Program-made: the position numbers and the translations under genes
Notes under the pieces: generated by a model
Told to the model about the DNA's origin: nothing
The model's input: the letters and a program-made list of their open reading frames with translations, nothing else
Database searches by the model: none
DNA from: Phycisphaerales bacterium
Lineage (GTDB): Bacteria; Planctomycetota; Phycisphaerae; UBA1845
Length of the DNA stretch: 25,630 nucleotides
Reading direction: 5' to 3'
NCBI GenBank assembly: GCA_020639115.1
Contig: JACKHG010000028.1
Coordinates: 1-25,630, forward strand
Shown: piece by piece, positions 12,985 to 21,301 of the stretch
How the letters are laid out: each line of letters starts with the position of its first letter
Position numbering within the stretch: the stretch's first letter is position 1

Positions 12985-14415
12985 ATGGCGCTGACGCCGA
13001 AGGAACGCATGCAGATCACGCGGCAGCCGATGCGCGAGCGCGACGGCGCCGCGCGGTCGCAGGATTTCAGCGAGGTCAACGAGGGTTTCACGGCGGAAGT
13101 CGCCCGGCTCGAGGCCGAGCGCTGCCTGCGCTGCAAGGACGCCAAGTGCATCGCCGGGTGCCCGGTCGGCATCGACATTCCCGCGTTCGTCGCGCACGTG
13201 GCGGACGGCGACCTGCATGCGGCTGCCGACGTGCTGCTGCGCGACAACGCGCTGCCGGGGATCACCGGGCGGGTCTGTCCGCAGGAGGAGCAGTGCGAGC
13301 AGCGCTGCATCCGCGGCAAGGGCGCCGGGTGCTCCGTGGCGGTCGGCCATCTCGAGCGGTTCGTCGCGGACTGGGCGCGGACGCAGTCGGACGCGGTCGC
13401 GCCTCCGCGGGAGCCCACGGGTTTCCGTGTGGCGGTGGTCGGGTCGGGCCCGGCGGGTCTGACCGCGGCGGGTGAGCTGGCCCGGCGTGGACACGGCGTC
13501 ACGGTGTACGAGGCGCTGCACGCCGTCGGCGGCGTGCTCCGCTATGGAATTCCCAATTTCCGCCTGCCCAACGAGATCATCGAGGCCGAGGTGGAGCGGC
13601 TCACCGCAGCCGGCGTCGAGATCGTCACGAATGTCGTCGTGGGCACGACGCTCACCGTCGACGAACTCATGCAGGAGGAGGGCTTCGACGCGGTGTTCAT
13701 CGCCAACGGGGCCGGCCTGCCGGTGTTCATGGGTATCCCCGGGGAGGACCTCATCGGCGTCTACTCCGCCAACGAGTTTCTCACCCGCGTCAACCTGATG
13801 GAGGCCTATCGCTTTCCGGATGCGGACACGCCGGTCGTGGCTGCGAAGCGCGCGGTGGTCATCGGCGGCGGCAACACCGCGATGGATTCGGTGCGCACCG
13901 CCCGGCGGCTCGGGGCGACGGAGGCGACGCTGGTTTACCGCCGCAGCCGCGCGGAGATGCCGGCGCGCAAGGAGGAAGTCCACCACGCCGAGCAGGAAGG
14001 CATCAACTTCCGCCTGCTGTGCAGCCCCGTGCAGATCCTGGCGAACGAGGCGGGGTGGGTACGTGGCATCGAGTGCGTGGAGATGGAGTTGGGCGAACCC
14101 GACGCGTCCGGGCGGCGCCGGCCGATGCCGGTGAAGGGCTCCGAGTTCGTCATCGAATGCGAGGTGGTGATCGAGGCGATCGGCACGCGGGCGAATCCGC
14201 TGCTGACGCAGACCACGCCCGATATCGTGCTCAACGAGCGGGGCAACATCATCGTGGACGAGGACGGCATGACCAGCAAGCGCGGGGTGTTCGCCGGCGG
14301 CGACATCACCCGCGGCGCGGCGACCGTGATTCTCGCGATGGGCGACGGCAAAAAAGCGGCGGCGGCGATCGACCGGTACCTGACCGGAGTCGATGCGCCT
14401 GCCGCCACCATCTGA
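12985..14415 (+). CDS. nfnB: NfnB-type (GltA-like) NADPH oxidoreductase subunit
   Basis: This 476-residue protein is homologous to the small chain of glutamate synthase. An N-terminal Fe-S domain carries CLRCKDAKCIAGCPVGIDIPAF (C47, C50, C55, C59) and VCPQEEQCEQRC (C98, C104, C108); then come the FAD-binding VAVVGSGPAGLTAAGELARRG (149-169), GGVLRYGIPNFRLP, a second dinucleotide site VVIGGGNTAMDS with VYRRSRAEMPAR for NADPH, and the closing GVFAGGDI, GAATVILAMGDGKKAAAAI. Alone it would suit a GltD-like protein, but no gltB is nearby and it sits 25 bases after nfnA, so an NfnAB complex is the best reading. The ribosome site is AAAAGGGTG just upstream of ATG 12985. It ends convergently against the stress island. 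Confidence 0.93.
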   Translation: MALTPKERMQITRQPMRERDGAARSQDFSEVNEGFTAEVARLEAERCLRCKDAKCIAGCPVGIDIPAFVAHVADGDLHAAADVLLRDNALPGITGRVCPQEEQCEQRCIRGKGAGCSVAVGHLERFVADWARTQSDAVAPPREPTGFRVAVVGSGPAGLTAAGELARRGHGVTVYEALHAVGGVLRYGIPNFRLPNEIIEAEVERLTAAGVEIVTNVVVGTTLTVDELMQEEGFDAVFIANGAGLPVFMGIPGEDLIGVYSANEFLTRVNLMEAYRFPDADTPVVAAKRAVVIGGGNTAMDSVRTARRLGATEATLVYRRSRAEMPARKEEVHHAEQEGINFRLLCSPVQILANEAGWVRGIECVEMELGEPDASGRRRPMPVKGSEFVIECEVVIEAIGTRANPLLTQTTPDIVLNERGNIIVDEDGMTSKRGVFAGGDITRGAATVILAMGDGKKAAAAIDRYLTGVDAPAATI

Positions 14416-14418
14416 ACA

Positions 14419-14437
14419 GCGCCGCACGCGGCGGCGC
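14419..14437. terminator. GC-rich hairpin after nfnB
   Basis: GCGCCGC (14419-14425), loop ACGCG, GCGGCGC (14431-14437), 4 bases after the nfnB stop and just inside the convergent gap. Only ATT follows, so it would be a weak intrinsic terminator; it could act in both directions. Confidence 0.4.
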
Positions 14438-14443
14438 ATTGCG

Positions 14444-14590
14444 TCAATCCGTTGCGTCCTCGATCTTGTCGCCGAGTTCCTCGACGGGGTTGTCCCCGTC
14501 CGCGCGGCAACTCATCTCGCAGCCGCCGAGGGGGATCAGCATCGCCGCCAGCAGCAGCCACCGTGACTTCTTGAGCGTCGCTATCTTCAT
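14444..14590 (-). CDS. Entericidin-like mini-lipoprotein
   Basis: A 48-residue ORF with a clear lipoprotein signal: basic KIATLKKSR, hydrophobic WLLLAAMLIP, then the lipobox LGGC (C24 would be lipidated), followed by a short polar, acidic tail ending EELGDKIEDATD. The tail resembles entericidin-type peptides (a G-x-x-I-E-D-A pattern) but similarity is loose. AAGGAG lies just upstream of the ATG at 14590. Its place 36 bases after dps fits co-transcription with stress genes, as is common for entericidins. It is too short for many gene callers and may be missed. Likely located in the outer or cytoplasmic membrane. Confidence 0.7.
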   Translation of the reverse strand: MKIATLKKSRWLLLAAMLIPLGGCEMSCRADGDNPVEELGDKIEDATD

Positions 14591-14626
14591 GGCCTCTCCT
14601 TTCGTCAGGTATGGCCCGCAGGCCGG

Positions 14627-15103
14627 TTACTCGAGCTGCGACCGCAGCATCCACATGTGCTTTTCCAGCTTGCCGCAGATGCCGATGAGCAGGTCCTGCG
14701 TGACCTGATCGGTCTTGTCCGTCGTGTCGATCGCGGCGCGCAGCCGGCTGCTGACGGCGACGAGCCGGTCGCACATCAGGCTCACGCCGTCCTCGTCGCG
14801 GATCAGGCCTTCGGGCACCGCGTCGAGCGTGGAATTCTCCGCGATGGTCGCCGCCCGTCCGTCGGCGGGTTCGCCGAGCGTGGCGATGCGTTCCGCCACC
14901 TCGTCGGAGGCGTCACGGGCGTCCGCGACGATCTCGTCGAGTTGGAGATGCACCGGCCGAAAGTGGGGTCCGCGCAGGTTCCAGTGCACCTGCTTGAGCT
15001 GCAGGCCGAGGTTGAGCAGGTCGAGCAGATTGCGCTGCAGACTCTCCACGGTTTTCTGTTGGTTTTGCCCGGTGAGTACGGTTGCGGTTGTCTGAGTCGC
15101 CAT
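14627..15103 (-). CDS. dps: Dps family DNA-binding ferritin-like protein
   Basis: This 158-residue protein has the four-helix Dps fold with an intact ferroxidase set: H40, H52, D56, D67 and E71 at the spacing of E. coli Dps (QVHWNLRGPHFRPVHLQLDEI, then DASDEVAERIATLG). Dps dodecamers oxidise ferrous iron with hydrogen peroxide, store it and protect DNA. The short N-terminus (MATQTTATVLTGQNQQ) has no Lys/Arg run, so direct DNA binding may be weak. AAGGA lies about 9 bases before the ATG at 15103. Downstream is the mini-lipoprotein; upstream is DUF1328, all on this strand. A T-tract hairpin pointing the other way (15144-15170) lies in the dps leader region. Confidence 0.94.
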   Translation of the reverse strand: MATQTTATVLTGQNQQKTVESLQRNLLDLLNLGLQLKQVHWNLRGPHFRPVHLQLDEIVADARDASDEVAERIATLGEPADGRAATIAENSTLDAVPEGLIRDEDGVSLMCDRLVAVSSRLRAAIDTTDKTDQVTQDLLIGICGKLEKHMWMLRSQLE

Positions 15104-15143
15104 GGTAATCCGTCCTTATCTCTGTTTCTGGGTTCCTGATGCA

Positions 15144-15170
15144 CCCGGCGGTGCCGGGCGTGTTTTTCTT
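15144..15170 (+). terminator. Intrinsic terminator, plus-strand direction
   Basis: CCCGGC (15144-15149), loop GGT, GCCGGG (15153-15158), then CGTGTTTTTCTT. Stem plus T tract reads as a terminator only on the plus strand, yet both flanking genes (dps, DUF1328) are on the minus strand. It would stop transcripts running on from nfnAB antisense to the lipoprotein and dps genes. Confidence 0.55.
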
Positions 15171-15189
15171 GTCAGCGCGGCGGGCTGCG

Positions 15190-15372
15190 TCACCCGGCGG
15201 CTATGCCGATGCCGAGGATCAGCAGCACCACCAGAATCAAGAAGCCGATCAGGAAGATCGCGAACAGCACGCGCGCCACGACCATGAAACCGGCGGCGAT
15301 TCCGGTAAATCCCAGGAGACCGGATATCACCGCGAGTATGAAGCAGAGGATGGCCCAGCCCAGCAGTCCCAT
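15190..15372 (-). CDS. DUF1328 small membrane protein (YtjA-like)
   Basis: This 60-residue protein is almost entirely hydrophobic: MGLLGWAILCFILAVISGLL then GFTGIAAGFMVVARVLFAIF and LIGFLILVVLLILG, two membrane helices separated by a Gly-rich turn. This is the DUF1328/YtjA pattern (GFTGIAAG...A+ILF). Family members are small stress-associated membrane proteins of unknown mechanism. The start at 15372 matches the family N-terminus and has AAGGAA 8-12 bases upstream; a reading from 15402 adds 10 residues and is less likely. The gene is upstream of dps on the same strand, with a plus-oriented terminator between. The direct repeat at 15511-15534 is in its upstream region. Confidence 0.88.
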   Translation of the reverse strand: MGLLGWAILCFILAVISGLLGFTGIAAGFMVVARVLFAIFLIGFLILVVLLILGIGIAAG

Positions 15373-15510
15373 GATGCTTTTCCTTTCTGCAGTGGGCACC
15401 AAACCGGCATGAGGCGATCGAGCCTTGATCGCACCGTGCCGGACCGGTGCGCTCCAATGATGTTCTCCCTAAAGCTTATTCAGGCCGGTTTTTCGACGGC
15501 TAAATTCGAG

Positions 15511-15534
15511 TTAAGCGACACGTTAAGTGACGTG
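15511..15534. promoter_or_regulatory. Tandem CTTAAC boxes, possible response-regulator site
   Basis: TTAAGCGACACG (15511-15522) is followed directly by TTAAGTGACGTG (15523-15534), 9 of 12 bases alike. On the minus strand this is CTTAAC twice at a 12-bp period. It lies between the kinase stop and the DUF1328 gene, reading toward DUF1328 and dps. OmpR/PhoB-type regulators bind such direct repeats one helical turn apart. The rest of the gap shows no sure -10. Confidence 0.45.
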
Positions 15535-15553
15535 AGGGACGGCGTGGGGGGCG

Positions 15554-17035
15554 TCAGGAGAGGGCGGTGCGGATGCTCGAGCTGTCCGCGTCGCTGAGCG
15601 GCAGGCGCACGACGAACTCGGCGCCCCCGTCCGTCCGGTTGCCCGCCTTGGCGGTGCCGCCGTGCATCTGGATCACGCTCTGCACGATGAGCAGTCCGAT
15701 GCCGGTATCGCCGGTGACGTGGCTGGCGAACTCGCGGCGGGTGTACTGGTGAACCGGGTCGATCTGTGGCGCGGCGATCAGCGCCGGACCGCGATCGCGC
15801 ACGGCGACGCAGACGTCCTGTGCGCAGATGTCCACATCGACGGCGACGGTATCGTCGGCCCGGGACATGCGCAGCGCGTTGCGCACCAGGTTTTCCACCA
15901 TGGTGGCGAGGAGCCGCGGGTCGCCCTGCACGATCGGCTCGGTATCGCCCTGCTCACCCACGGCGAGGTTGAGGGCGAGGCGGACGTGGGCCTCGCGGGC
16001 CAGTGGCTGGCAGCGCTCCACGGCCTCCGTGACAAAGTCGTTCGCGGAGATGGCGTGGAGGTCGGGGTCGCGGGTGTGCGCGCGGGCGAGCATGAGCAAT
16101 CCGTCGATGGTCTTGGCCAAGCGGCGCATTTCCCCCTCGGTCTCGCGCAGGTAGTGCTCGTATTCCTCGGGCGTGCGCGCCTTGCGGCCGAGCACCTGGG
16201 CCTGGCCGAGCAGGATGGAGAGGGGCGTTTTCAGTTCGTGGGCGGCGTTGGTGAGGAACTGGTCCTGGGCGCGGAAGGCCTTGTGCAGGCGTTCGAGCAT
16301 CTCGTTGACGGTTTCGGTGAGCCGGGCGAGTTCCTCCGGCGAGTTGTCGAGGCGGATGCGCTGGTTGAGTTCGCGTGGCGAGATCACGTTGACCTGGTCG
16401 GCGACCTGGGCGAGCGGGCGGAGCGAGCGTTTGGCGAGGAGCCAGGTGGTGAGACCGGCGGGAATGAGGGCGATGAGGCTGATGGCCAGGAACATCTGCT
16501 GGCGTTTGTGCTGAGCCACGTGCAGTTCGGCGAGGTTGGCGCCGAGCTGGACGATGACGGGCAGGCCCATCGCGGGCACGTGGTAGTGGCTGAGCAGGCG
16601 CAGCGAATCGTGGTCGCCGAGCAGGCGGTCGACGGTCGCGCTGGAGAGGTTCGAGTACATATCGCGGGCGCGGCGGAGGGTCTCGACGTCGGGCAGGGGG
16701 AAATCCAGGCCGACGCGCTGGAGTTCGGGCGAGCGGGCCAGGGAGGTGCCGTCCGCCAGGCGGATCTCGTAGTAGACGGCCTGATCGTCGATGGCGGCGG
16801 CGATGGCGTCGATATCCTCGGCGGTGAGCGGTGCGCCGCTCCCGCCGTTGGCGAGTTCGGCGATCTGGCCGACGGCGCGGGCCTGGTCGACGAGGCGCGC
16901 GTCGAGCGCGCCGCTGTCGTTGTGCTCGCGGTGGGCGAGGATGACCAGGCACACCGCGGCCTGGATCAGCCCGAACACGAGCATGTACGAGAGCGTCAAG
17001 CGCAGTCGCAGCGTGGAGAACCGTCGGGACATCAT
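15554..17035 (-). CDS. OmpR-type sensor histidine kinase
   Basis: This 493-residue membrane kinase has TM1 about 14-34, a periplasmic domain 36-178, TM2 about 180-200, HAMP 202-255 (RSLRPLAQVADQVN), HisKA with H266 (NAAHELKTPLS) and a HATPase domain: N box ENLVRNAL (N382, N386) and G2 box GDTGIGLLIVQS (442-452). The G1 box is off-consensus: DRGPAL (414-419) instead of DxGxGI, and the F box is not evident. The ATP lid may thus be altered; phosphatase-biased function is possible. It lies 38 bases after the response regulator on the same strand, a classic pair. The start is the first of two ATGs (17035/17032); no strong ribosome site decides between them. The signal sensed is unknown. Confidence 0.93.
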   Translation of the reverse strand: MMSRRFSTLRLRLTLSYMLVFGLIQAAVCLVILAHREHNDSGALDARLVDQARAVGQIAELANGGSGAPLTAEDIDAIAAAIDDQAVYYEIRLADGTSLARSPELQRVGLDFPLPDVETLRRARDMYSNLSSATVDRLLGDHDSLRLLSHYHVPAMGLPVIVQLGANLAELHVAQHKRQQMFLAISLIALIPAGLTTWLLAKRSLRPLAQVADQVNVISPRELNQRIRLDNSPEELARLTETVNEMLERLHKAFRAQDQFLTNAAHELKTPLSILLGQAQVLGRKARTPEEYEHYLRETEGEMRRLAKTIDGLLMLARAHTRDPDLHAISANDFVTEAVERCQPLAREAHVRLALNLAVGEQGDTEPIVQGDPRLLATMVENLVRNALRMSRADDTVAVDVDICAQDVCVAVRDRGPALIAAPQIDPVHQYTRREFASHVTGDTGIGLLIVQSVIQMHGGTAKAGNRTDGGAEFVVRLPLSDADSSSIRTALS

Positions 17036-17073
17036 CTCACGTCCGTATCATCGTGCGTCGGCGCCGGCGAGCG

Positions 17074-17757
<684 letters not shown>

Positions 17758-17906
17758 GTTCGAGGTTTCTCCTGTGTCGTCCGGCACGCGCCGGGTAGCC
17801 GTTTTGATCAGGACATTAGGCGCCGGCGCGTCACCTGTCCAGCCCGTCATCGGCCCGGCCGATGCCCAGGTTATCCGGACCGCGAATTCGGGCGGAGTTC
17901 ATATCG

Positions 17907-17923
17907 CCTAAGCATTTCCTAAG
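17907..17923. promoter_or_regulatory. Tandem CCTAAG boxes in the divergent regulator gap
   Basis: CCTAAG (17907-17912) and CCTAAG (17918-17923) repeat exactly at an 11-bp period, 150 bases before the regulator start and about 110 bases before the PLDc_N-like gene. On the minus strand they read CTTAGG, sharing CTTA with the boxes at 15511-15534. This spacing suits an OmpR/PhoB-type dimer and suggests autoregulation plus control of the divergent genes. Inference from pattern only. No other strong signal in 17758-18035. Confidence 0.45.
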
Positions 17924-18035
17924 GTCGATTTCAGTCCGCACAAAGAGGCTGACGGAAGAATTAGGGCAGGAAGGGAAGAGTGGTTTTTTCAACACGAGCG
18001 CCGGGGTGGCCCGGCCTCGGATGCGAGCGGATACG

Positions 18036-18212
18036 ATGGCGGATCTCCTCCTGGTTGCAGTGCTCGTGCTCGACATCGCCGCAGTGGTGGACATCCTGGG
18101 CAGCACGGCGGAGCCCGTGGCAAAAGTGCTGTGGATCCTGCTGGTGCTGGCGCTGCCCATCGTCGGAATGATCGTTTACTTCGCTGTCGGCAAGAAGCGC
18201 GTGCAGGCATAG
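18036..18212 (+). CDS. Small PLDc_N-like membrane protein
   Basis: A 58-residue protein with two membrane helices: ADLLLVAVLVLDIAAVVDIL and VLWILLVLALPIVGMIVYFAVG, ending in KKRVQA. The pattern (D-I-hinge, then W-x-L-LVLALPIVG-x-IVYF-x-G+) is that of the phospholipase D / cardiolipin synthase N-terminal domain (PF13396) found alone in many bacteria, usually in stress or envelope gene groups. No catalytic HKD domain is present. The start is uncertain: ATG 18036 or ATG 18021; neither has a strong ribosome site. Followed 37 bases later by the PRC-barrel gene, likely co-transcribed. Confidence 0.78.
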   Translation: MADLLLVAVLVLDIAAVVDILGSTAEPVAKVLWILLVLALPIVGMIVYFAVGKKRVQA

Positions 18213-18249
18213 CGGCGCTGGCTCCGGCGGATCTGAAAGGAGTCGAACC

Positions 18250-19017
18250 ATGACAACCCGTACACAGACAACTGGAATGTTGCGCAGCGCGCACCACCTG
18301 CTGGGCTACCACTGCCAAGCGACCGACGGCGAGCTGGGCAAGGTCAAGGACATGCTCATCGATGACCTCACCTGGAGCGTCCGCTACTTCGTGGTCAACG
18401 CGGGCAACTGGCTCGTGGGCCGCAAGGTGCTGCTCTCGCCGGTCTCGCTGGGTACGCCCAACTGGATGGCGCAGACGCTGCCGGTGCGCCTCACCAAGCA
18501 GCAGGTGGAGGACAGTCCGCCACTCGAGTACGACCAGCCCGTCTCGCGGCAGCTCGAACACAGCGTCGCAACGTACTACGGCTGGCCGATCTACTGGGGT
18601 GGGCCCGCGACCGCGACCATGGCGATCCCGGTGATGCAGGAGGAGGCGCTGCGCCGCGAAGCGCACAGCGTCGACGAGGAGGGCGACGCGCATCTGCGCA
18701 GTCTCAAGGAGATCATCGGCTATCACCTGCTGGCCCGCGACGGCGAGATCGGGCACATCGACGACCTGATTGTCAGTGACGCGGAGTGGACGACGCGCTA
18801 TGTCGTGGTCGACACGCGCAACTGGCTGCCGGGCCGCAAGGTGCTGGTGGCACCGCACTGGTTCGTGGGCATCGACTGGTCGGCGCGGAGCGTCGCGGTC
18901 GATCTCGACAAGGAGCGGATCAAGAACAGTCCGCCTTACGAGCCCGAGGCGCCGGTGAACCGCGGCTACGAGGAGCGGTTGTACGACTTTTACGGTCGCC
19001 CGGCGTACTGGCTGTAG
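18250..19017 (+). CDS. Tandem PRC-barrel domain protein
   Basis: This 255-residue soluble protein is made of two copies of one unit. Unit 1 (about 13-115) and unit 2 (about 150-255) each run: helical start ending GYH, DGE-G-(V/I)-D-(M/L)-(I/L), W-(S/T)-(V/T)-RY-VV-(N/D)-(A/T)-x-NWL-GRKVL, then the later (K/R)-I/V-...-NSPP/DSPP and a final YxGxPxYW. This is the PRC-barrel fold, found in ribosome maturation and photosynthetic proteins and in general stress proteins of unknown role. GGAG lies 8 bases upstream of ATG 18250. It lies in the stress island next to the PLDc_N-like gene. It probably binds a partner protein through the barrels. Confidence 0.88.
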   Translation: MTTRTQTTGMLRSAHHLLGYHCQATDGELGKVKDMLIDDLTWSVRYFVVNAGNWLVGRKVLLSPVSLGTPNWMAQTLPVRLTKQQVEDSPPLEYDQPVSRQLEHSVATYYGWPIYWGGPATATMAIPVMQEEALRREAHSVDEEGDAHLRSLKEIIGYHLLARDGEIGHIDDLIVSDAEWTTRYVVVDTRNWLPGRKVLVAPHWFVGIDWSARSVAVDLDKERIKNSPPYEPEAPVNRGYEERLYDFYGRPAYWL

Positions 19018-19046
19018 TCGGACTCGGGTGCAGCCCGTCGCGCGCC

Positions 19047-21242
19047 TCAGTGCCAGTCGGCGGCACGCGGCGCGGCGGGGCGGGCGGCGAGGACCTCGCG
19101 CACGCGTTCGAGCAGACGCTGGCGCGTGAACGGCTTTTCGAGGAACTCGACGCCGTCATCGAGCACGCCGTGGTGGGCGATGACGTTGGCGGTGTAGCCG
19201 GAGATGAACAGGGCCGGCAGTCCGGGGCGCGTGCGCCGCATCATGTTGCACAGCTCCCGCCCGTTGATGTCCGGCATGATCACGTCGGTGATGAGCATGT
19301 CCAAGTCGGTGCAGTCGGCGGCGACGTTCAGGGCTTCGGCGCCGCTGCCCGCGGTGATCACGGTGTATCCGGCCATGCGCAGCAGTTGTGCGGTCAGATC
19401 GCGCACGGCTGTATCGTCTTCGCAGAGCAGCACCGTTTCGCCTCCGCCGGTGAGCGCTTCGCGCGGCTCCGCCGAGCGGAACGGGGTGGCGTCGGCGGAA
19501 CTCGCCGGCAGGTAGATCTTGAACGTGGTGCCGTGGTCGGGTTCGCTGTAGACGGAGATATGGCCGCCCGCCTGCTTGATGATGCCGTAGACGGTGGCGA
19601 GCCCGAGTCCCGTACCCTTGTCGATCGGCTTCGTCGTGAAGAACGGTTCGAAGATATGTTCGCGCACGCTCGCGTCCATGCCGCACCCGGTATCGCTGAC
19701 TGCGAGTTGCACGTAGGGCCCGGGATCGGTGTCGGGGATCATGGCGGCGTAGCTGTCGTCGAGATCGACGTTGGCGGTCTCGATGGTGATGCGTCCGCCG
19801 TCGGACATGGCGTCGGCGGCGTTCACCACCAGGTTGACCACGACCTGTTCGAGGTGGCCGACGTCGGCGCGGATCTTGCGCAGTGCGGCGCCCTGGCTGG
19901 TCTCGACGGTGATGTTCTCGGTGACGAGCCGGCGGAGCATCTTGTCGAGGTTGCGGAGCACCTCGTTGAGGTCGAGTACTTCCGGCTGGCTGACCTGCCG
20001 CCGGCTGAACGCCAGGAGTTGCCGCGTGAGGGCAGCCGCGCGCTGGGCGCTTTGCTCGATCTGCTGGGTGTACTCCAACAGGGGCGAGTCGGCCCCGATT
20101 TCACGGCGGATCTGGAGGTTGCACAATTCCACGTTGCCGAGCACGGCGGTGAGGATGTTGTTGAAGTTGTGAGCGACGCCGCCGGCAAGTTGACCGATTG
20201 CCTCCATTTTCTGGGCCTGGCGGAGTTGTCCCTCCAGCGTGGCCCGTTCGCGCTCGGCCTGCATGCGTTTGGTGGTGTCGTGCACGGTGCCGATCACGCC
20301 GATGATCCTGCCGCCCGGATCGCGTCGCGGTGCGTACGTAACCGAGTACCAGGTCCGCTCCTCCTGCCCGGGAACCGGCGACGGCAGATCGTGGGCCGTG
20401 ACTTTTTCTCCCGCCAGGGCGCGCTCGAGAAGATCGGTCACGCCGATATCAGCCAGCCGAGGGAAGATCTCCACGGCCTTGCGCCCCAGCACCGCGTCTG
20501 CCGGCATGCCGCTGAGCCGCTCCATGAACGGATTCCACAGGATGTAGCGCAGTTCGCGGTCGTAGGCGATGATGCCCTCGTGGGCGCTCTCGATGATCTC
20601 GCGGTTGAACTGCTCAGCCGCACGCAGAGCCTGTTCGCTTTCGACCCGCTGCGTGACGTCGCGCACCACCGCCAGCAGACAGTCGCGGCCTCCGAAGTGG
20701 ATCCGCGCGCCGGTCACCTCGGTGTGAAACCGCGTTCCGTCCTTGCGCACGTCGATCGTCCCGCCGCGAAAGTGTCCCTCCTGGCGGATCTGATTCACGA
20801 ATTCCTCGAAGACGTGGTGGTGATCCGGGTCGATCAACCGCTGGGCGGACGTGCCGATCACCTCGGCGGACGGGTAGCCGTACATTTCCGTGAACGCGCG
20901 GTTGACCAGCAGGATCGTGCCGTCGTTTTCCAGCACGAGCAGGGCGTCGGCCATGGTGTTGACCACGCTGCGGTAGCGCTCTTCGCTGATGCGCAGGTTG
21001 TGCGCCGCCGTACGTACGAGGCCGTACACGAGCAGCGACGTGAGCACGATGAAGAGAAGACCCTTGAAGGTCTGGGCGGCCTGCTGGCCGGCCATCGTGG
21101 GAAACATCCACATCGCGACGCGGTCGGAGGCCACGATCCACAGTGTGCCGAACAGGGCGTATACCAGCGTGAGACGCCAGGGTGTGAATCTGCCATACAT
21201 GGTAAGCCGCCCGTCCGAAGCTGTGCGAATCACAACCTGCAT
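19047..21242 (-). CDS. Hybrid sensor histidine kinase (2 TM, 2 PAS, kinase, receiver)
   Basis: A 731-residue protein. TM segments are about 22-46 and 58-78; PAS1 86-200 (MADALLVLENDGTILLVN), PAS2 210-328 (HEGIIAYDRELRYILWNP), HisKA with H358 (GGVAHNFNNILTAVLGN), HATPase with N470/N474 (VVVNLVVNAADAM), G1 SDTGCGM (516-522), FEPFFTTK and G2 KGTGLGLATVYGI (542-554), then a receiver 602-720 with D609/D610, phospho-acceptor D653 (ITDVIMPDINGREL) and K703 (EKPF). All key residues are present, so it looks active; phosphate may pass to its own receiver. No separate output protein is adjacent. The start at 21242 or M15 at 21200 is undecided; a promoter-like pair lies at 21272-21301. Convergent with the PRC-barrel gene, 29 bases apart. 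Confidence 0.94.
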   Translation of the reverse strand: MQVVIRTASDGRLTMYGRFTPWRLTLVYALFGTLWIVASDRVAMWMFPTMAGQQAAQTFKGLLFIVLTSLLVYGLVRTAAHNLRISEERYRSVVNTMADALLVLENDGTILLVNRAFTEMYGYPSAEVIGTSAQRLIDPDHHHVFEEFVNQIRQEGHFRGGTIDVRKDGTRFHTEVTGARIHFGGRDCLLAVVRDVTQRVESEQALRAAEQFNREIIESAHEGIIAYDRELRYILWNPFMERLSGMPADAVLGRKAVEIFPRLADIGVTDLLERALAGEKVTAHDLPSPVPGQEERTWYSVTYAPRRDPGGRIIGVIGTVHDTTKRMQAERERATLEGQLRQAQKMEAIGQLAGGVAHNFNNILTAVLGNVELCNLQIRREIGADSPLLEYTQQIEQSAQRAAALTRQLLAFSRRQVSQPEVLDLNEVLRNLDKMLRRLVTENITVETSQGAALRKIRADVGHLEQVVVNLVVNAADAMSDGGRITIETANVDLDDSYAAMIPDTDPGPYVQLAVSDTGCGMDASVREHIFEPFFTTKPIDKGTGLGLATVYGIIKQAGGHISVYSEPDHGTTFKIYLPASSADATPFRSAEPREALTGGGETVLLCEDDTAVRDLTAQLLRMAGYTVITAGSGAEALNVAADCTDLDMLITDVIMPDINGRELCNMMRRTRPGLPALFISGYTANVIAHHGVLDDGVEFLEKPFTRQRLLERVREVLAARPAAPRAADWH

Positions 21243-21247
21243 GTGAA

Positions 21248-21264
21248 TCGGCGAATTCTGCCGA
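21248..21264. promoter_or_regulatory. Palindrome before the hybrid kinase gene
   Basis: TCGGC, 7 bases, GCCGA (21248-21264), lying between the kinase start and the promoter-like pair. It could be an operator or a short leader hairpin. Evidence is the symmetry and position only. Confidence 0.3.
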
Positions 21265-21271
21265 CGACATC

Positions 21272-21301
21272 ACCATACTCCGATCCACCCGGATGTCGCA
21301 A
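21272..21301 (-). promoter_or_regulatory. Possible promoter for the hybrid kinase
   Basis: Reading the minus strand: TTGCGA (21301-21296), 18 bases, TATGGT (21277-21272), each matching 4 of 6 consensus bases, 30 bases before ATG 21242. On the plus strand, CATAAT at 21356-21361 is a possible -10 for the PGPGW gene but lacks a good -35. Confidence 0.4.

Noticed and set aside
12985..14415. Small chain of glutamate synthase (gltD)
   Set aside because: No gltB nearby and the NfnA partner lies directly upstream, so the transhydrogenase reading is better; not fully excluded without the genome.
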